From positions 287,001 through 351,000 of the forward strand of contig NZ_CP017037.1 of assembly GCF_001717505.1 (NCBI RefSeq): a DNA stretch of 64,000 nucleotides. The letters run 5' to 3'. Within the stretch, counting starts at the first letter, position 1. The number at the start of each line of letters is the position of its first letter. The notes under the pieces are model-generated. The model had not been told where the DNA came from. It saw nothing but the letters and a program-made list of their open reading frames with translations, and did no database searches. Shown in pieces: positions 9,518-18,305 of the stretch. Source of the DNA: Dialister pneumosintes (lineage in GTDB: Bacteria > Bacillota > Negativicutes > Veillonellales > Dialisteraceae). The position numbers and the translations under genes are program-made.

Positions 9518-9954
9518 TGATACTTGCAATCGATCCCGGTTCACAAAAAATGGGTGTAGCGATTCTTGACATAACAGGGAATCTAATAGAGAAGAAAGTT
9601 ATACATAATAGTTTTTTTGAAGAATATTTAAAAAATATTTTAGAAAAAATGGATATTCATACTATTGTCAGTGGAGATGGTACACATCACAAAGATATTA
9701 TTCAACGAATAGAAAGTATAATAAAAAAATATGAGAAGAGTATTCCTGTCGTTCTGGTTAATGAAAAATATACAACAGAAATGGCTAAACAATGGTATTG
9801 GAAAGAAAATAATCCTTATGGATTGAATAGGTTTTTACCACAAGGGTTAAGAACAATTCCTGTTCCGGTGGATGATTATGTAGCATGGATTTTAGGGCGA
9901 ATTTTTTTAGGACTTGCTAAACCTGAAAATGTGAAGCATAAGAAAAATAGATAA
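9517..9954 (+). CDS. YqgF/RuvX-like RNase H-fold protein
   Basis: The 145-residue protein has the RNase H-fold start ILAIDPGSQKMGVAILD and a late PVPVDDYVAWILG segment carrying acidic residues. This matches the YqgF/RuvX superfamily linked to pre-16S rRNA maturation or Holliday junction resolution. The start is GTG, overlapping the stop of the DUF3084 gene by one base behind AGAGGGCGG. It is more divergent than canonical RuvX, so a second housekeeping copy may exist elsewhere. It ends the LPS transcription block. Confidence 0.7.
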   Translation: MILAIDPGSQKMGVAILDITGNLIEKKVIHNSFFEEYLKNILEKMDIHTIVSGDGTHHKDIIQRIESIIKKYEKSIPVVLVNEKYTTEMAKQWYWKENNPYGLNRFLPQGLRTIPVPVDDYVAWILGRIFLGLAKPENVKHKKNR

Positions 9955-9971
9955 GTTTTTTGTTAAACATA

Positions 9972-10000
9972 TTGACTTATTTTATGTTATGTACTAAAAT
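9972..10000 (+). promoter_or_regulatory. Promoter of the tRNA-Pro/tRNA-Arg unit
   Basis: TTGACT (9972-9977) and TAAAAT (9995-10000) are separated by 17 bp. The -10 box ends 12 bases before the tRNA-Pro 5' end, which fits a short leader. Confidence 0.75.
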
Positions 10001-10012
10001 ATTTAAGTGTCA

Positions 10013-10088
10013 CGGGGCATAGCGCAGTTGGTAGCGCACCTGCTTTGGGAGCAGGGGGTCGCCAGTTCGAATCCGGCTGCCCCGACCA
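10013..10088 (+). tRNA. tRNA-Pro (anticodon TGG)
   Basis: Acceptor arms CGGGGCA and TGCCCCG pair fully. The anticodon stem CCTGC/GCAGG encloses the loop TTTGGGA with anticodon TGG. The T-loop GTTCGAATC is present and CCA is encoded. Confidence 0.97.
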
Positions 10089-10092
10089 TTTT

Positions 10093-10169
10093 GTCTCAGT
10101 AGCTCAGTTGGATAGAGCAACCGCCTTCTAAGCGGTAGGTCGTGAGTTCGAATCTCCCCTGGGACACCA
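10093..10169 (+). tRNA. tRNA-Arg (anticodon TCT)
   Basis: Acceptor arms GTCTCAG and CTGGGAC pair with one T-G wobble. The anticodon stem ACCGC/GCGGT encloses CTTCTAA with anticodon TCT. The T-loop GTTCGAATC is present and CCA is encoded. Only four bases separate it from tRNA-Pro. Confidence 0.97.
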
Positions 10170-10181
10170 CAGATAGAGAAG

Positions 10182-10204
10182 ACGTGTCATAAGACACGTT
10201 TTTT
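10182..10204 (+). terminator. Rho-independent terminator of the tRNA unit
   Basis: A 7-bp stem ACGTGTC/GACACGT with an ATAA loop is followed by a run of six T, 12 bases after tRNA-Arg. Confidence 0.9.
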
Positions 10205-10222
10205 GTTTGCTTAATTATATAT

Positions 10223-10251
10223 TTGCTTTTAATAATTAATTTCTATATGAT
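10223..10251 (+). promoter_or_regulatory. Probable promoter of the L,D-transpeptidase gene
   Basis: TTGCTT (10223-10228) and TATGAT (10246-10251) are 17 bp apart. They lie about 50 bp upstream of the start codon and downstream of the tRNA terminator. Confidence 0.6.
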
Positions 10252-10302
10252 AGTCCCGATGGACTTATATAAACAGCATTATAATAGGAGTAAAGTTAAT
10301 GT

Positions 10303-11373
10303 ATGTTGCATAAAAAACTATTTGTATTTTTGTTCTTAATAGGAAATGTGTGTATAGGAACGCATGTAACACATGCAGAAAACTATACGCCCAATTTATC
10401 CTTTAAACAGAGTATATCTTCTGTTTGGGTTCGAAATCGCCCTTCTTATATGGGGAAGACGCATATAGAAATAGAAAAAAAAGTAACAGAAACAAAGCCA
10501 TTTAATTCTAATAATGAAGCATCGGGTAAACAAATATTAATTAATTTAGCAAGTAGACAACTTTATCTTTATGATAATAACCGGAAAATAAAAACATATC
10601 CGGTTGCGGTAGGAACTTATGAAATGCAAACACCGGTAGGATATTTCTCTATTGAAGAAAAAGAAAAGAATCCAATATGGACTGATCCGGAAGATACAAA
10701 ACATGTTGTGAAATCCGGGCCGGAAAACCCTTTGGGAATGAGATGGATGCGTATTGGTGGAAATTATGGTATACATGGCACTAATGCACCTCATAGTGTA
10801 GGTAGATATGTTTCTCACGGATGCATACGAATGAGAGAATCTGATGTTGAAGAATTATTTGATAACGTTGAACTACGTACGCCTGTAGAAATTTACTATG
10901 ATCGAATTGTTATTAATCGAGACCATGATCATACTATATCTTATTTTATTTATCCTGATGGATATGCAAAACAAGATATATCGGTTGCGGATGTCAAAAA
11001 AGCATTAAGCGGATATGGTGTAGATGCTTTTGCCAGTGAACAGAGTATATTGGAGAGTATACAAAACTCTAATGCTCAACAAATTTATGTAGCCAAAGCT
11101 TATAATATTTTTTTTGATAAAAAGAAATTAGATAAAAAGGCTATTCAAAAAGATGGAGTTATATATATTCCGGTAGATACGATTTCATCTATGTTTAAAA
11201 TTCAATTAGAATATAATGCGGAGACAAATCTATTAACCAGTCCTTATGGGACCGCTAATTGTATTGAGAAAAGTGGAAATTTTTATATTAAAGAAAAAGA
11301 TTTAGCTGTACTTTTTAATAAAACGGGACAACTAACTAAAGAATACACCTATATCATTAGGGTTGTTAACTAA
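10303..11373 (+). CDS. Exported L,D-transpeptidase (YkuD domain)
   Basis: It is expected to cross-link peptidoglycan or attach proteins to it in the periplasm. An N-terminal signal peptide (about residues 1-26) is followed by a YkuD domain at roughly 75-200. The conserved GIHGTN and catalytic SHGCIRM (Cys within SHGCxR) are intact. The C-terminal part (VYIPVDTISSMFKI onward) resembles a copper-amine-oxidase-N-like stalk domain. The ATG at 10303 is used because the overlapping ATG at 10299 runs into a stop after four codons. It stands alone between tRNAs and rpoD. Confidence 0.9.
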   Translation: MLHKKLFVFLFLIGNVCIGTHVTHAENYTPNLSFKQSISSVWVRNRPSYMGKTHIEIEKKVTETKPFNSNNEASGKQILINLASRQLYLYDNNRKIKTYPVAVGTYEMQTPVGYFSIEEKEKNPIWTDPEDTKHVVKSGPENPLGMRWMRIGGNYGIHGTNAPHSVGRYVSHGCIRMRESDVEELFDNVELRTPVEIYYDRIVINRDHDHTISYFIYPDGYAKQDISVADVKKALSGYGVDAFASEQSILESIQNSNAQQIYVAKAYNIFFDKKKLDKKAIQKDGVIYIPVDTISSMFKIQLEYNAETNLLTSPYGTANCIEKSGNFYIKEKDLAVLFNKTGQLTKEYTYIIRVVN

Positions 11374-11407
11374 CTATAAAATAAAAATAAAATTTGAAAA
11401 AATATAC

Positions 11408-11436
11408 TTGATTTTCCTTAAAAATGAGTGTAGAAT
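11408..11436 (+). promoter_or_regulatory. Promoter of rpoD
   Basis: TTGATT (11408-11413) and TAGAAT (11431-11436) are separated by exactly 17 bp. They lie about 90 bp before the rpoD start, leaving a leader of roughly 80 bases. Confidence 0.7.
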
Positions 11437-11524
11437 AAACTTCCGACTAAATGCCTTGGAAAAGGCTATATAGATAGTATTGCGTTGATTATCAAAAGAG
11501 AAAAGTGTTATAGGAGGTTCTCCC

Positions 11525-12691
11525 TTGTCCGCTAAACTGACAAAAATCGCACAGTGGATTGAAGAATTAATGGAAACAGAAACTGTAGATGGGATTCCAC
11601 ATACATCTGTTATTTCACTTGTTAAAGAGAAAAATATATCGGCTAAAGATTTGGATGTTTTATATGAGGAATTACATAAACGTCAAATTACTCTTGTATT
11701 TAGCGATAATGATGAAGAATCTACGGAAGAAGTAAATTTTACTGCAGAAGAAGATAGTACAGATACTTTAGAAACTGATGTAGAAGAAAAAGATTGGCAT
11801 AAAGAAAGTGTAGCTGATTTTACAGCTGTAGGAACAGGAATTACAGATCCGGTAAGGTTATATCTTCGTGAGTGTGGAGCTACTCCACTTCTTACTGCTG
11901 AGCAGGAAATGGAATTAGCAAAGATTATAGAGCAGGGAAAGAGTGTAACCGCTACATCGGAAGAATTAGAAGCGGCATCTTTTGCTAAACAAAAGATGGC
12001 AAGTGCCAACCTTAGATTGGTAGTCTCGATTGCAAAAAAATATCCGGGCAGAAATATGCCTTTTTTGGATTTAATTCAAGAAGGGAATATAGGATTGATG
12101 AAAGCAGTAGAAAAATTTGACTATACGAAAGGTTACAAATTTTCTACTTATGCAACTTGGTGGATTAGACAAGCAATTACACGTTCTATTGCAGATCAGG
12201 CGAGAACTATTCGTGTACCGGTTCATATGGTAGAAACTATTAATCGAATGAATCGTATTGCACGTAAACTTTTGCAAGAAAATGGAAGAGAAGCATCTGA
12301 TGAGGAGATTGCAAAGGAAATGGGAATCGATGTGTCTAAAGTACATGAAGCAAAAAAAGCGGCCCAAGATCCTATTTCATTAGAAACACCTATTGGAGAA
12401 AAAGAGGATTCTCATTTAGGAGACTTTATTGAAGATCAAAAAACAGCATCTCCGGAAGAAGAAACTGCAGCGACAATTCGAAGGGAACAGATTCATGAAT
12501 TATTAGCAGATAATCTGACAGAAAGAGAACGAGGTGTTCTTTATTTGAGATTTGGTATGGATGACGGCACTCCACGTACTTTAGAGGAAGTAGGTAAACA
12601 TTTTGGTGTTACACGTGAGCGTATTCGTCAAATCGAGAGTAAGGCATTAAAAAAATTAAAAAAAGCAGCTCCTTCTTTAGCAGGGATGTAA
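11525..12691 (+). CDS. rpoD: RNA polymerase primary sigma factor (sigma-70)
   Basis: This is the housekeeping sigma factor. The 388-residue protein has a sigma 1.1-type N-terminus with an acidic linker, then region 1.2 ([16 protein letters not shown]), region 2 ([34 protein letters not shown]), region 3 and region 4 ([16 protein letters not shown] and the helix-turn-helix [14 protein letters not shown]). It initiates at TTG, 7 bases after a strong AGGAGGT. Unlike many Firmicutes there is no dnaG immediately upstream; an L,D-transpeptidase gene lies there instead. Confidence 0.97.
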   Translation: MSAKLTKIAQWIEELMETETVDGIPHTSVISLVKEKNISAKDLDVLYEELHKRQITLVFSDNDEESTEEVNFTAEEDSTDTLETDVEEKDWHKESVADFTAVGTGITDPVRLYLRECGATPLLTAEQEMELAKIIEQGKSVTATSEELEAASFAKQKMASANLRLVVSIAKKYPGRNMPFLDLIQEGNIGLMKAVEKFDYTKGYKFSTYATWWIRQAITRSIADQARTIRVPVHMVETINRMNRIARKLLQENGREASDEEIAKEMGIDVSKVHEAKKAAQDPISLETPIGEKEDSHLGDFIEDQKTASPEEETAATIRREQIHELLADNLTERERGVLYLRFGMDDGTPRTLEEVGKHFGVTRERIRQIESKALKKLKKAAPSLAGM

Positions 12692-12698
12692 TTTTGAT

Positions 12699-12745
12699 AG
12701 TATCAAAGATAAGTCTAAATGACTTTCCTTTGATACTAATTTTTA
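12699..12745 (+). terminator. Terminator after rpoD
   Basis: Ten-base arms AGTATCAAAG (12699-12708) and CTTTGATACT (12728-12737) pair perfectly and are followed by AATTTTTA. Confidence 0.75.
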
Positions 12746-12771
12746 TTGTAAACGACTCAGTGTAATGTAAA

Positions 12772-12827
12772 TTGACAAAGTGAAAAATGTATTCTATACT
12801 GACTAAAAAATCAGGAATATTAGTCAG
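12772..12827 (+). promoter_or_regulatory. bioY promoter with overlapping inverted repeat
   Basis: TTGACA (12772-12777) and TATACT (12795-12800) are 17 bp apart. An 8-bp inverted repeat, CTGACTAA (12799-12806) and TTAGTCAG (12820-12827), starts in the -10 box, spans the expected transcription start and ends in the ribosome-binding site AGGAGGT. This placement suits a repressor operator, plausibly for a BirA-type biotin repressor. The regulator is inference. Confidence 0.7.
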
Positions 12828-12841
12828 GAGGTAGGAATTGA

Positions 12842-13360
12842 ATGAAAGTGGAACAGCAAGTTCTTTGTGCTGTATTTGCAGCAGTTATTGCTATATGTGC
12901 CCAATTGATTATACCGATTCAACCGGTGCCTATTAGTTTAGCTAATTTTGGAATTTTATTAGCTGGGGGATTTTTAGGTCGAAAATATGGAACAATAAGT
13001 GTTCTTATATACATTTTGTTAGGAAGTATTGGATTACCGATATTTGCTATGGGAAAATCGGGAATTTCCGTATTAGTTGGTCCTACCGGAGGGTTTATTA
13101 TAGGATATATTACTACCGCTTTTATTACGGGTGTAGTTACAGAAAAATATATGGATAAAAAATATATTATTTTTGTAGGTATGTTTATGAGTGTGTTAAC
13201 TTGTTATCTTTGCGGAATTAGCTGGTTTATATTTCTTACACAAATGGAAGTATGGCAGGCAATGACAATTTGCGTATTTCCTTTTATTTTGGGGGATATT
13301 GTTAAAGTATTTGCTGCCGGAGGATTAATAATCAAATATAGGTATTTGATTATTAAATAA
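12842..13360 (+). CDS. bioY: Biotin transporter S component BioY
   Basis: BioY is the substrate-binding membrane subunit of the energy-coupling-factor biotin uptake system. The 172-residue protein has about six membrane helices. Family segments include PVPISLANFGILLAGGFLG and the GPTGGFIIGYI signature. No EcfA/EcfT genes are adjacent, so it either uses a shared module or acts alone. A perfect AGGAGGT precedes the ATG by nine bases, and the preceding inverted repeat suggests biotin-responsive control. Confidence 0.95.
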   Translation: MKVEQQVLCAVFAAVIAICAQLIIPIQPVPISLANFGILLAGGFLGRKYGTISVLIYILLGSIGLPIFAMGKSGISVLVGPTGGFIIGYITTAFITGVVTEKYMDKKYIIFVGMFMSVLTCYLCGISWFIFLTQMEVWQAMTICVFPFILGDIVKVFAAGGLIIKYRYLIIK

Positions 13361-13364
13361 AAAA

Positions 13365-13396
13365 GAAGACTATAAAATATAGTCTTCTTTTTTATT
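13365..13396 (+). terminator. Terminator after bioY
   Basis: GAAGACTATA and TATAGTCTTC form a 10-bp stem with an AAA loop, followed by a T run and preceded by an A run, so it could work in both directions. Confidence 0.9.
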
Positions 13397-13570
13397 TTTA
13401 CACCTGAATAATAGATATTTTTTTTAATAGTAGTAAAAATTTTTGTTTAACTAGAATTCGTATAAATTAAAATATAAAAATATCCTTGTAAAATCTAATT
13501 TTATTACATATATGACCAGCTAAATATTATACATATTGTTAGTTATTATCATTTATAAAAAAATAGGTTC

Positions 13571-13599
13571 TTGACAGGTTATTCGGTGAGACTCATAAT
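13571..13599 (+). promoter_or_regulatory. Promoter of the first NhaC-family gene
   Basis: TTGACA (13571-13576) and CATAAT (13594-13599) are 17 bp apart. The bases AGACTCATAATC resemble AGACTTATAATC at the promoter of the neighbouring paralogue. The rest of the 306-bp gap between bioY and this gene shows only the bioY terminator. Confidence 0.65.
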
Positions 13600-13666
13600 C
13601 TTGTTGATGAAAATAATATATAAGAAATATCAGCTGAAACTATATTTCTAATGGAGGGGTGAAAAT

Positions 13667-15154
13667 ATGGTACATACCGTTTGGGCAATTTTGCCGCCAA
13701 TTGTAACAATTATTTTGGCATTGACTACTAAGGAAGTATATATGTCTTTATTTACCGGGATATTTTTTGGTACATTCATGTATTCTCAATATAGTATTTT
13801 GGGGAGCATTGCTACTACTTTTCAAATTATGAATGATAAGATTGGCGGAAATGTTTATATTTTAATGTTCATGATTATACTTGGAATTTTTGTTGCTGCT
13901 GTTAATAAATCCGGCGCATCTGAAGCTTATGGAGAATGGGCGACTAAAGCTATTAAAGGGAGACGCATGGCTATGTTTGTAACTATGCTTTTAGGTATTA
14001 TTATATTTATTGACGATTACTTTAACTGTCTTACGGTAGGTACGGTTATGCGTCCCGTAACGGATAAATTTCACATTAGTCGTGCAAAATTAGCATACTT
14101 GATTGATGCTACGGCTGCACCGATATGTATTCTTGCACCTATTTCCAGTTGGGCGGCGGCAGTATCATCTTCACTTCCTCAAGGCAGTGGTATCGATGGG
14201 TTTTCTTTATTTTTACAAACAATCCCAGTTAATTTATATGCATTGTTTACTTTAGTGTTTATGGTTTTCTTAAATTGGACAGGCAAAGACTTTTCCAAAA
14301 TGAAACAATTAGAAGAGAAAAATATTAATGAACTGGTAATTAATAAAAGCGTAGATGACTCGGCAACTATCCCTGTGGGCAATGGCAAAATTATTGATTT
14401 GTTACTCCCTTTAATAGCACTTATTATTGCTTGTACCTTTGGAATTATGTATACAGGAGGAATTTTAGAAGGTGCAACTATACAAGAGTCTTTTGCAAAC
14501 TCAGAGGCTTCTCGTGGGTTAGTTATTGGTTCTTTTATGGGCTTGGTATTTACTTTTATTTTTTATATACCAAGAAAGATACTTACTTTTAGTGAATTTT
14601 GCCAATGTTATGTAGATGGATTTAAAGCAATGGTTCCGGGGATGCTTATTCTTAGCTTAGCATGGACTTTATCCGGTATTTGTAGTAAAGATTATCTTGA
14701 TCTTGGTGGGTATGTAGCAACTTTAGTGAGTGGTAGTACGACAATTGCGACTTTACTTCCTGTATTCTTTTTCTTAGTAGCTGTTGGGCTATCTTTTGCG
14801 ACCGGCACTTCTTGGGGAACTTTTGGAATCTTAATTCCTATTATTGTTGCTATTACCGGGGAATCTAATATAGCGTTGTTGACGATTACTGTAGCTGCTG
14901 TATTGTCAGGAGCCGTTGCAGGAGATCATTTGTCTCCTATTTCAGATACTACTATCATGTCTTCCACCGGAGCACAATGTAATCACTTAGATCATGTTGC
15001 AACACAATTACCTTATGGTTTAATTATTATTACTTGTTCTGTTATTGGTTATGTAGTTGCCGGTATAACTTCTGTTGGGTTAATGGGAACACTGGCAGGT
15101 TTTATAAGTCTGCTTATTGTAATGGTTATTATTTATCAATATAAACTTTTTTAA
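13667..15154 (+). CDS. NhaC-family Na+/H+ antiporter-type transporter (copy 1)
   Basis: This 495-residue polytopic membrane protein has about 11-12 predicted helices and belongs to the NhaC ion-transporter family, which includes Na+/H+ and substrate/proton antiporters such as malate-lactate exchangers. Conserved segments are FIDDYFNCLTVGTVMRPVTD, ILAPISSWAAAVSSS, FATGTSWGTFGILIPI and GDHLSPISDTT. GGAGGGGTG precedes the ATG. The closely related gene follows directly, so a tandem duplication is likely. The true substrate cannot be read from sequence. Confidence 0.85.
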   Translation: MVHTVWAILPPIVTIILALTTKEVYMSLFTGIFFGTFMYSQYSILGSIATTFQIMNDKIGGNVYILMFMIILGIFVAAVNKSGASEAYGEWATKAIKGRRMAMFVTMLLGIIIFIDDYFNCLTVGTVMRPVTDKFHISRAKLAYLIDATAAPICILAPISSWAAAVSSSLPQGSGIDGFSLFLQTIPVNLYALFTLVFMVFLNWTGKDFSKMKQLEEKNINELVINKSVDDSATIPVGNGKIIDLLLPLIALIIACTFGIMYTGGILEGATIQESFANSEASRGLVIGSFMGLVFTFIFYIPRKILTFSEFCQCYVDGFKAMVPGMLILSLAWTLSGICSKDYLDLGGYVATLVSGSTTIATLLPVFFFLVAVGLSFATGTSWGTFGILIPIIVAITGESNIALLTITVAAVLSGAVAGDHLSPISDTTIMSSTGAQCNHLDHVATQLPYGLIIITCSVIGYVVAGITSVGLMGTLAGFISLLIVMVIIYQYKLF

Positions 15155-15248
15155 GTATAACTATTAGTGCTTTTATTAAACTAGTGCAAAAATAAGGTTT
15201 TTTAGAAAGAAGTTTATAATATTTATAAATTGTAAAAAGCAGTTTCTA

Positions 15249-15276
15249 TTGACATAAGTCAGATAAGACTTATAAT
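15249..15276 (+). promoter_or_regulatory. Promoter of the second NhaC-family gene
   Basis: TTGACA (15249-15254) and a perfect TATAAT (15271-15276) are 16 bp apart, about 80 bp upstream of the chosen TTG start. Confidence 0.7.
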
Positions 15277-15358
15277 CAAGATATAAACATAATATGAATC
15301 TGGAAGTATGATAATGAAGTTTTGTACTCTCAGAATAAAAAACAAGGAGGATATTCTA

Positions 15359-16852
15359 TTGGCACATACAGCATGGGCTCTTATTCCGCCGTTGATAACA
15401 GTTGTTTTGGCGATGGTAACTAAAGAAGTATATTCTGCATTGATTATTGGTGTATTTGCAGGAGCTCTTTTATTTACTGCGTTCGATTTTTTGGGATCAA
15501 TAAATACAATGTTTTCTATTATTACTACGGCAATAGGAGAAAATGCTTTTCTTCTTGTTTTTTTAGTGCTACTTGGTATTTTTGTCTCTATGATTAATAA
15601 ATCCGGGGCATCACAAGCTTATGGAGAGTGGGCAGCTAAGGCGATTAAAGGTAAGCGTATGGCTATGCTCATTACTATGTTATTGGGAGTTATTATATTC
15701 ATAGATGACTACTTTAACTGTCTTACGGTAGGTACAGTTATGCGTCCGGTAACAGATAAATTTCATATTACACGTGCAAAACTGGCATATGTTATTGATG
15801 CTACAGCTGCACCTGTATGTATTTTAGCTCCGGTATCCAGCTGGGCAGCAGCAGTAGCCTCTTCTTTTCCTGAAGGCTCAGGGGTAGATGGATTTTCTCT
15901 TTTTGTTCATACAGTTCCACTTAATCTCTATGCTTGGCTTACGTTATTTTTTATGCTATTCATGATTTGGAGTGGGAAAGATTACTCTAAAATGAAAGCT
16001 TTAGAAGAAAAAGAACGGAATGAATTATATATTAGTACAGAGCCGGTTGAAGAAGAGTCTGTTACAAAACCGGAAGGGAACGGTACTATTATTGATTTAA
16101 TTTTGCCATTATTTGTTCTTATCGGATTTTGTATTTTCGGTATGCTATATACCGGTGGCATATTAAATGGAGTTTCTGTTGGTCAAGCTTTTTCACAATG
16201 CGATTCTATGAGAGGTCTGGTTATTGGTGCTTTTGCTGCATTGTTGATAACAATGTTTTGGTATTTGCCTCGCAAAGTACTAGGGTTTGAACCGCTCTGT
16301 AAATGTTATATTGAAGGTTTCAAATCTATGACACCTGCTATTCTTTTATTGGCATTGGCATGGGGGTTAGCTGGTGTTTGTAGCAGTGAATTTATGGATC
16401 TTGGTGGGTATATCGGGGCTTTAGTAAGAGGGAATACCACCATTATGACATTATTACCTACATTGTTTTTCTTAGTGGCTTTAATTTTGTCTTTTTCAAC
16501 AGGAAGCTCTTGGGGAACATTTGGTATATTAATTCCTATTGTTGTGGCTGTAGTAGGAACACAGGATATTAATTTTTTAACTATTACAGTAGCAGCTGTT
16601 TTATCCGGCTCTGTAGCAGGAGATCATATGTCTCCTATTGCAGATACTACAATTATGGCTTCTGCCGGAGCACAATGTCATCACATTGATCATGTTTCAA
16701 CACAACTTCCTTATGCATTAACTGTTATAGCAGCTTGTGTTATCGGATACTTGGCAGCCGGATTTACTGATAGTGAAATTATTGGTATTGTAGCCGGATT
16801 TGGAGCTTTAATTATAGAAGAAATATATTTATATAAGTTTAAGATGTCCTAA
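15359..16852 (+). CDS. NhaC-family Na+/H+ antiporter-type transporter (copy 2)
   Basis: This is a close paralogue of the preceding gene: FIDDYFNCLTVGTVMRPVTD is identical and the GDHMSPIADTT motif is conserved. I start it at TTG 15359, eight bases after AAGGAGG. The product then begins MAHTAWALIPPL, aligning with MVHTVWAILPP of copy 1. An upstream ATG at 15308 would add 17 residues with no homologue in copy 1. The product has 497 residues. The separate promoter suggests it can be expressed on its own. Confidence 0.85.
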   Translation: MAHTAWALIPPLITVVLAMVTKEVYSALIIGVFAGALLFTAFDFLGSINTMFSIITTAIGENAFLLVFLVLLGIFVSMINKSGASQAYGEWAAKAIKGKRMAMLITMLLGVIIFIDDYFNCLTVGTVMRPVTDKFHITRAKLAYVIDATAAPVCILAPVSSWAAAVASSFPEGSGVDGFSLFVHTVPLNLYAWLTLFFMLFMIWSGKDYSKMKALEEKERNELYISTEPVEEESVTKPEGNGTIIDLILPLFVLIGFCIFGMLYTGGILNGVSVGQAFSQCDSMRGLVIGAFAALLITMFWYLPRKVLGFEPLCKCYIEGFKSMTPAILLLALAWGLAGVCSSEFMDLGGYIGALVRGNTTIMTLLPTLFFLVALILSFSTGSSWGTFGILIPIVVAVVGTQDINFLTITVAAVLSGSVAGDHMSPIADTTIMASAGAQCHHIDHVSTQLPYALTVIAACVIGYLAAGFTDSEIIGIVAGFGALIIEEIYLYKFKMS

Positions 16853-16880
16853 TAAGTTTTGCCTATAACTATATAATTGA

Positions 16881-16914
16881 AACAATCATCGTATTATACG
16901 ATGATTGTTTTTAT
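16881..16914 (+). terminator. Terminator after the NhaC pair
   Basis: Thirteen-base arms AACAATCATCGTA and TACGATGATTGTT with a TTA loop are followed by TTTT. Confidence 0.9.
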
Positions 16915-17020
16915 CTATAAGAATTGTTAACAAAAAATCTTATTTATATAATAAGAGATATAGAGAGGTTATATATGATACACGTTTAAAACGTTTATAA
17001 ATCTTCCCGAAGAATCGAAA

Positions 17021-17398
17021 ATGATTAGAATAAAAGTATTTATGGAAGAGCAGGGGTTTAAAAATGAATTTGATGATATAGATAATCGAGCTATCCATAT
17101 TGTTTTATACAAAGAGGGAAAGCCGGTAGGTACTTGTCGTGTATTTTGGGATGCAGAGATGCAAGCGTATCTTATTGGACGTGTAGCGGTGTTAAAAAAT
17201 GCTAGAGGCAATCATTACGGAACAGAATTACTTAAAGAAGCTGAACAAGTAGTTGTAGATAAAGGCGAAAGTGTATTATGTTTAGCAGCACAAATAACGA
17301 CAACTCCTTTTTATGAATCATTAGGTTATAAAGCTTATGGAGAAGCTTTTTTTGATGAGCATTGCCCACATATATGGATGAAGAAAAAACTAAGTTGA
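17021..17398 (+). CDS. GNAT acetyltransferase, YjcF-like, 5' end out of frame
   Basis: The 125 residues match the GNAT fold (IGRVAVLKNARGNHYGTELL is the acetyl-CoA loop) and the YjcF-like N-terminal pattern VFMEEQGFKNEFDDID. The ATG at 17021 has no ribosome-binding site. A good start, ATG 16975 behind AGAGAGG, reads only four codons before a stop. In the CDS frame the bases just upstream encode TFKTFINLPEESK, which looks like the missing family N-terminus. The gene therefore seems to carry a one-base shift within 16978-16984 and may be non-functional. Confidence 0.7.
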   Translation: MIRIKVFMEEQGFKNEFDDIDNRAIHIVLYKEGKPVGTCRVFWDAEMQAYLIGRVAVLKNARGNHYGTELLKEAEQVVVDKGESVLCLAAQITTTPFYESLGYKAYGEAFFDEHCPHIWMKKKLS

Positions 17399-17419
17399 AT
17401 TTACTATATATAAATAAAC

Positions 17420-17455
17420 ACGTCCCGTTCTTTATATTGGAACGGGACGTATTTA
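17420..17455. terminator. Bidirectional terminator between convergent genes
   Basis: Eleven-base arms ACGTCCCGTTC (17420-17430) and GAACGGGACGT (17440-17450), with AT-rich flanks on both sides, separate the GNAT gene and the leftward carboxypeptidase gene. Confidence 0.8.
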
Positions 17456-17492
17456 TTTTATGAAATATTACAACCAACTATTATAAACTTAG

Positions 17493-18305
17493 TTATTCTC
17501 TTAAAGAAAAACCGTAATCAAGTAGAGCGGCAGCTTCATTAAAACGGCTTTGTCCGGTATCTGAGTGCATGACTACAACAATTAATGTATATCCTTTACG
17601 TGTAGCAGCTGCGGCTAAACATCCTTTTGCTGCATTAGTCCATCCTGTTTTTATGCCTATAGCACCTGTGTAAGAAAATAAAAGTTGATTAGTATTTTCT
17701 ATATCATAATAAATTTGCGGATGTATAAAATGTATTCTTTTATTTTTCGTACTTACAATTTGTTTAAAATGTGGTATGGAAAGACCTTGTCTGGCAATAA
17801 TTGCTATATCTCTAGCCGTAGAATAATGATTATTATTGGGCATTCCATTCGGGTTACTGAAATTTGTATGCATAGCGCCCAGTTGAAGAGCTTCTTGGTT
17901 CATTAGAGAAGAGAAGGTGTCTATATCTCCACTGATATACTCGCCTAAAGCGATAGCTGCTCCATTGTCGGAGTCCAGCATCATTAAATACAGTAATTGT
18001 TCTACCGTTATCCATTCTCCTTCTTTTAGTATAGTAGATTCTACATGAGCTGCTTCAGGACTGATTTGAATGATATGATTTAAATGATTATCTTTTAATG
18101 AAAGAATTAAAGTCATTATTTTAGTCATACTTGCCGGATATTCTTGTTTATCCGGATTTTTTTCATAGAGAACCATTCCTGTTTTTTCCTCCATGAGAAT
18201 TGCCGAATCTGCAGATATTGTTGGGGGCATATTAGCTATTATTGGAGTGGTTGCAAAAATAAAGAAAAGCATAATAATAAAAATATGAGATATACGTTTA
18301 TACAT
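17493..18305 (-). CDS. D-alanyl-D-alanine carboxypeptidase (peptidase S11, DacA/DacF type)
   Basis: It trims the terminal D-Ala of peptidoglycan stem peptides in the periplasm. An N-terminal signal peptide (about residues 1-25) precedes the three active-site motifs: SMTK (Ser59-Lys62), SDN within LDSDNGAAIALGEY, and KTGWT near residue 220. The 270 residues stop after the catalytic domain, so the C-terminal PBP5 beta-domain and amphipathic membrane anchor are absent. AGAGGT precedes the ATG. It is convergent with the GNAT gene and divergent from the alanine symporter. Confidence 0.93.
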   Translation of the reverse strand: MYKRISHIFIIMLFFIFATTPIIANMPPTISADSAILMEEKTGMVLYEKNPDKQEYPASMTKIMTLILSLKDNHLNHIIQISPEAAHVESTILKEGEWITVEQLLYLMMLDSDNGAAIALGEYISGDIDTFSSLMNQEALQLGAMHTNFSNPNGMPNNNHYSTARDIAIIARQGLSIPHFKQIVSTKNKRIHFIHPQIYYDIENTNQLLFSYTGAIGIKTGWTNAAKGCLAAAATRKGYTLIVVVMHSDTGQSRFNEAAALLDYGFSLRE

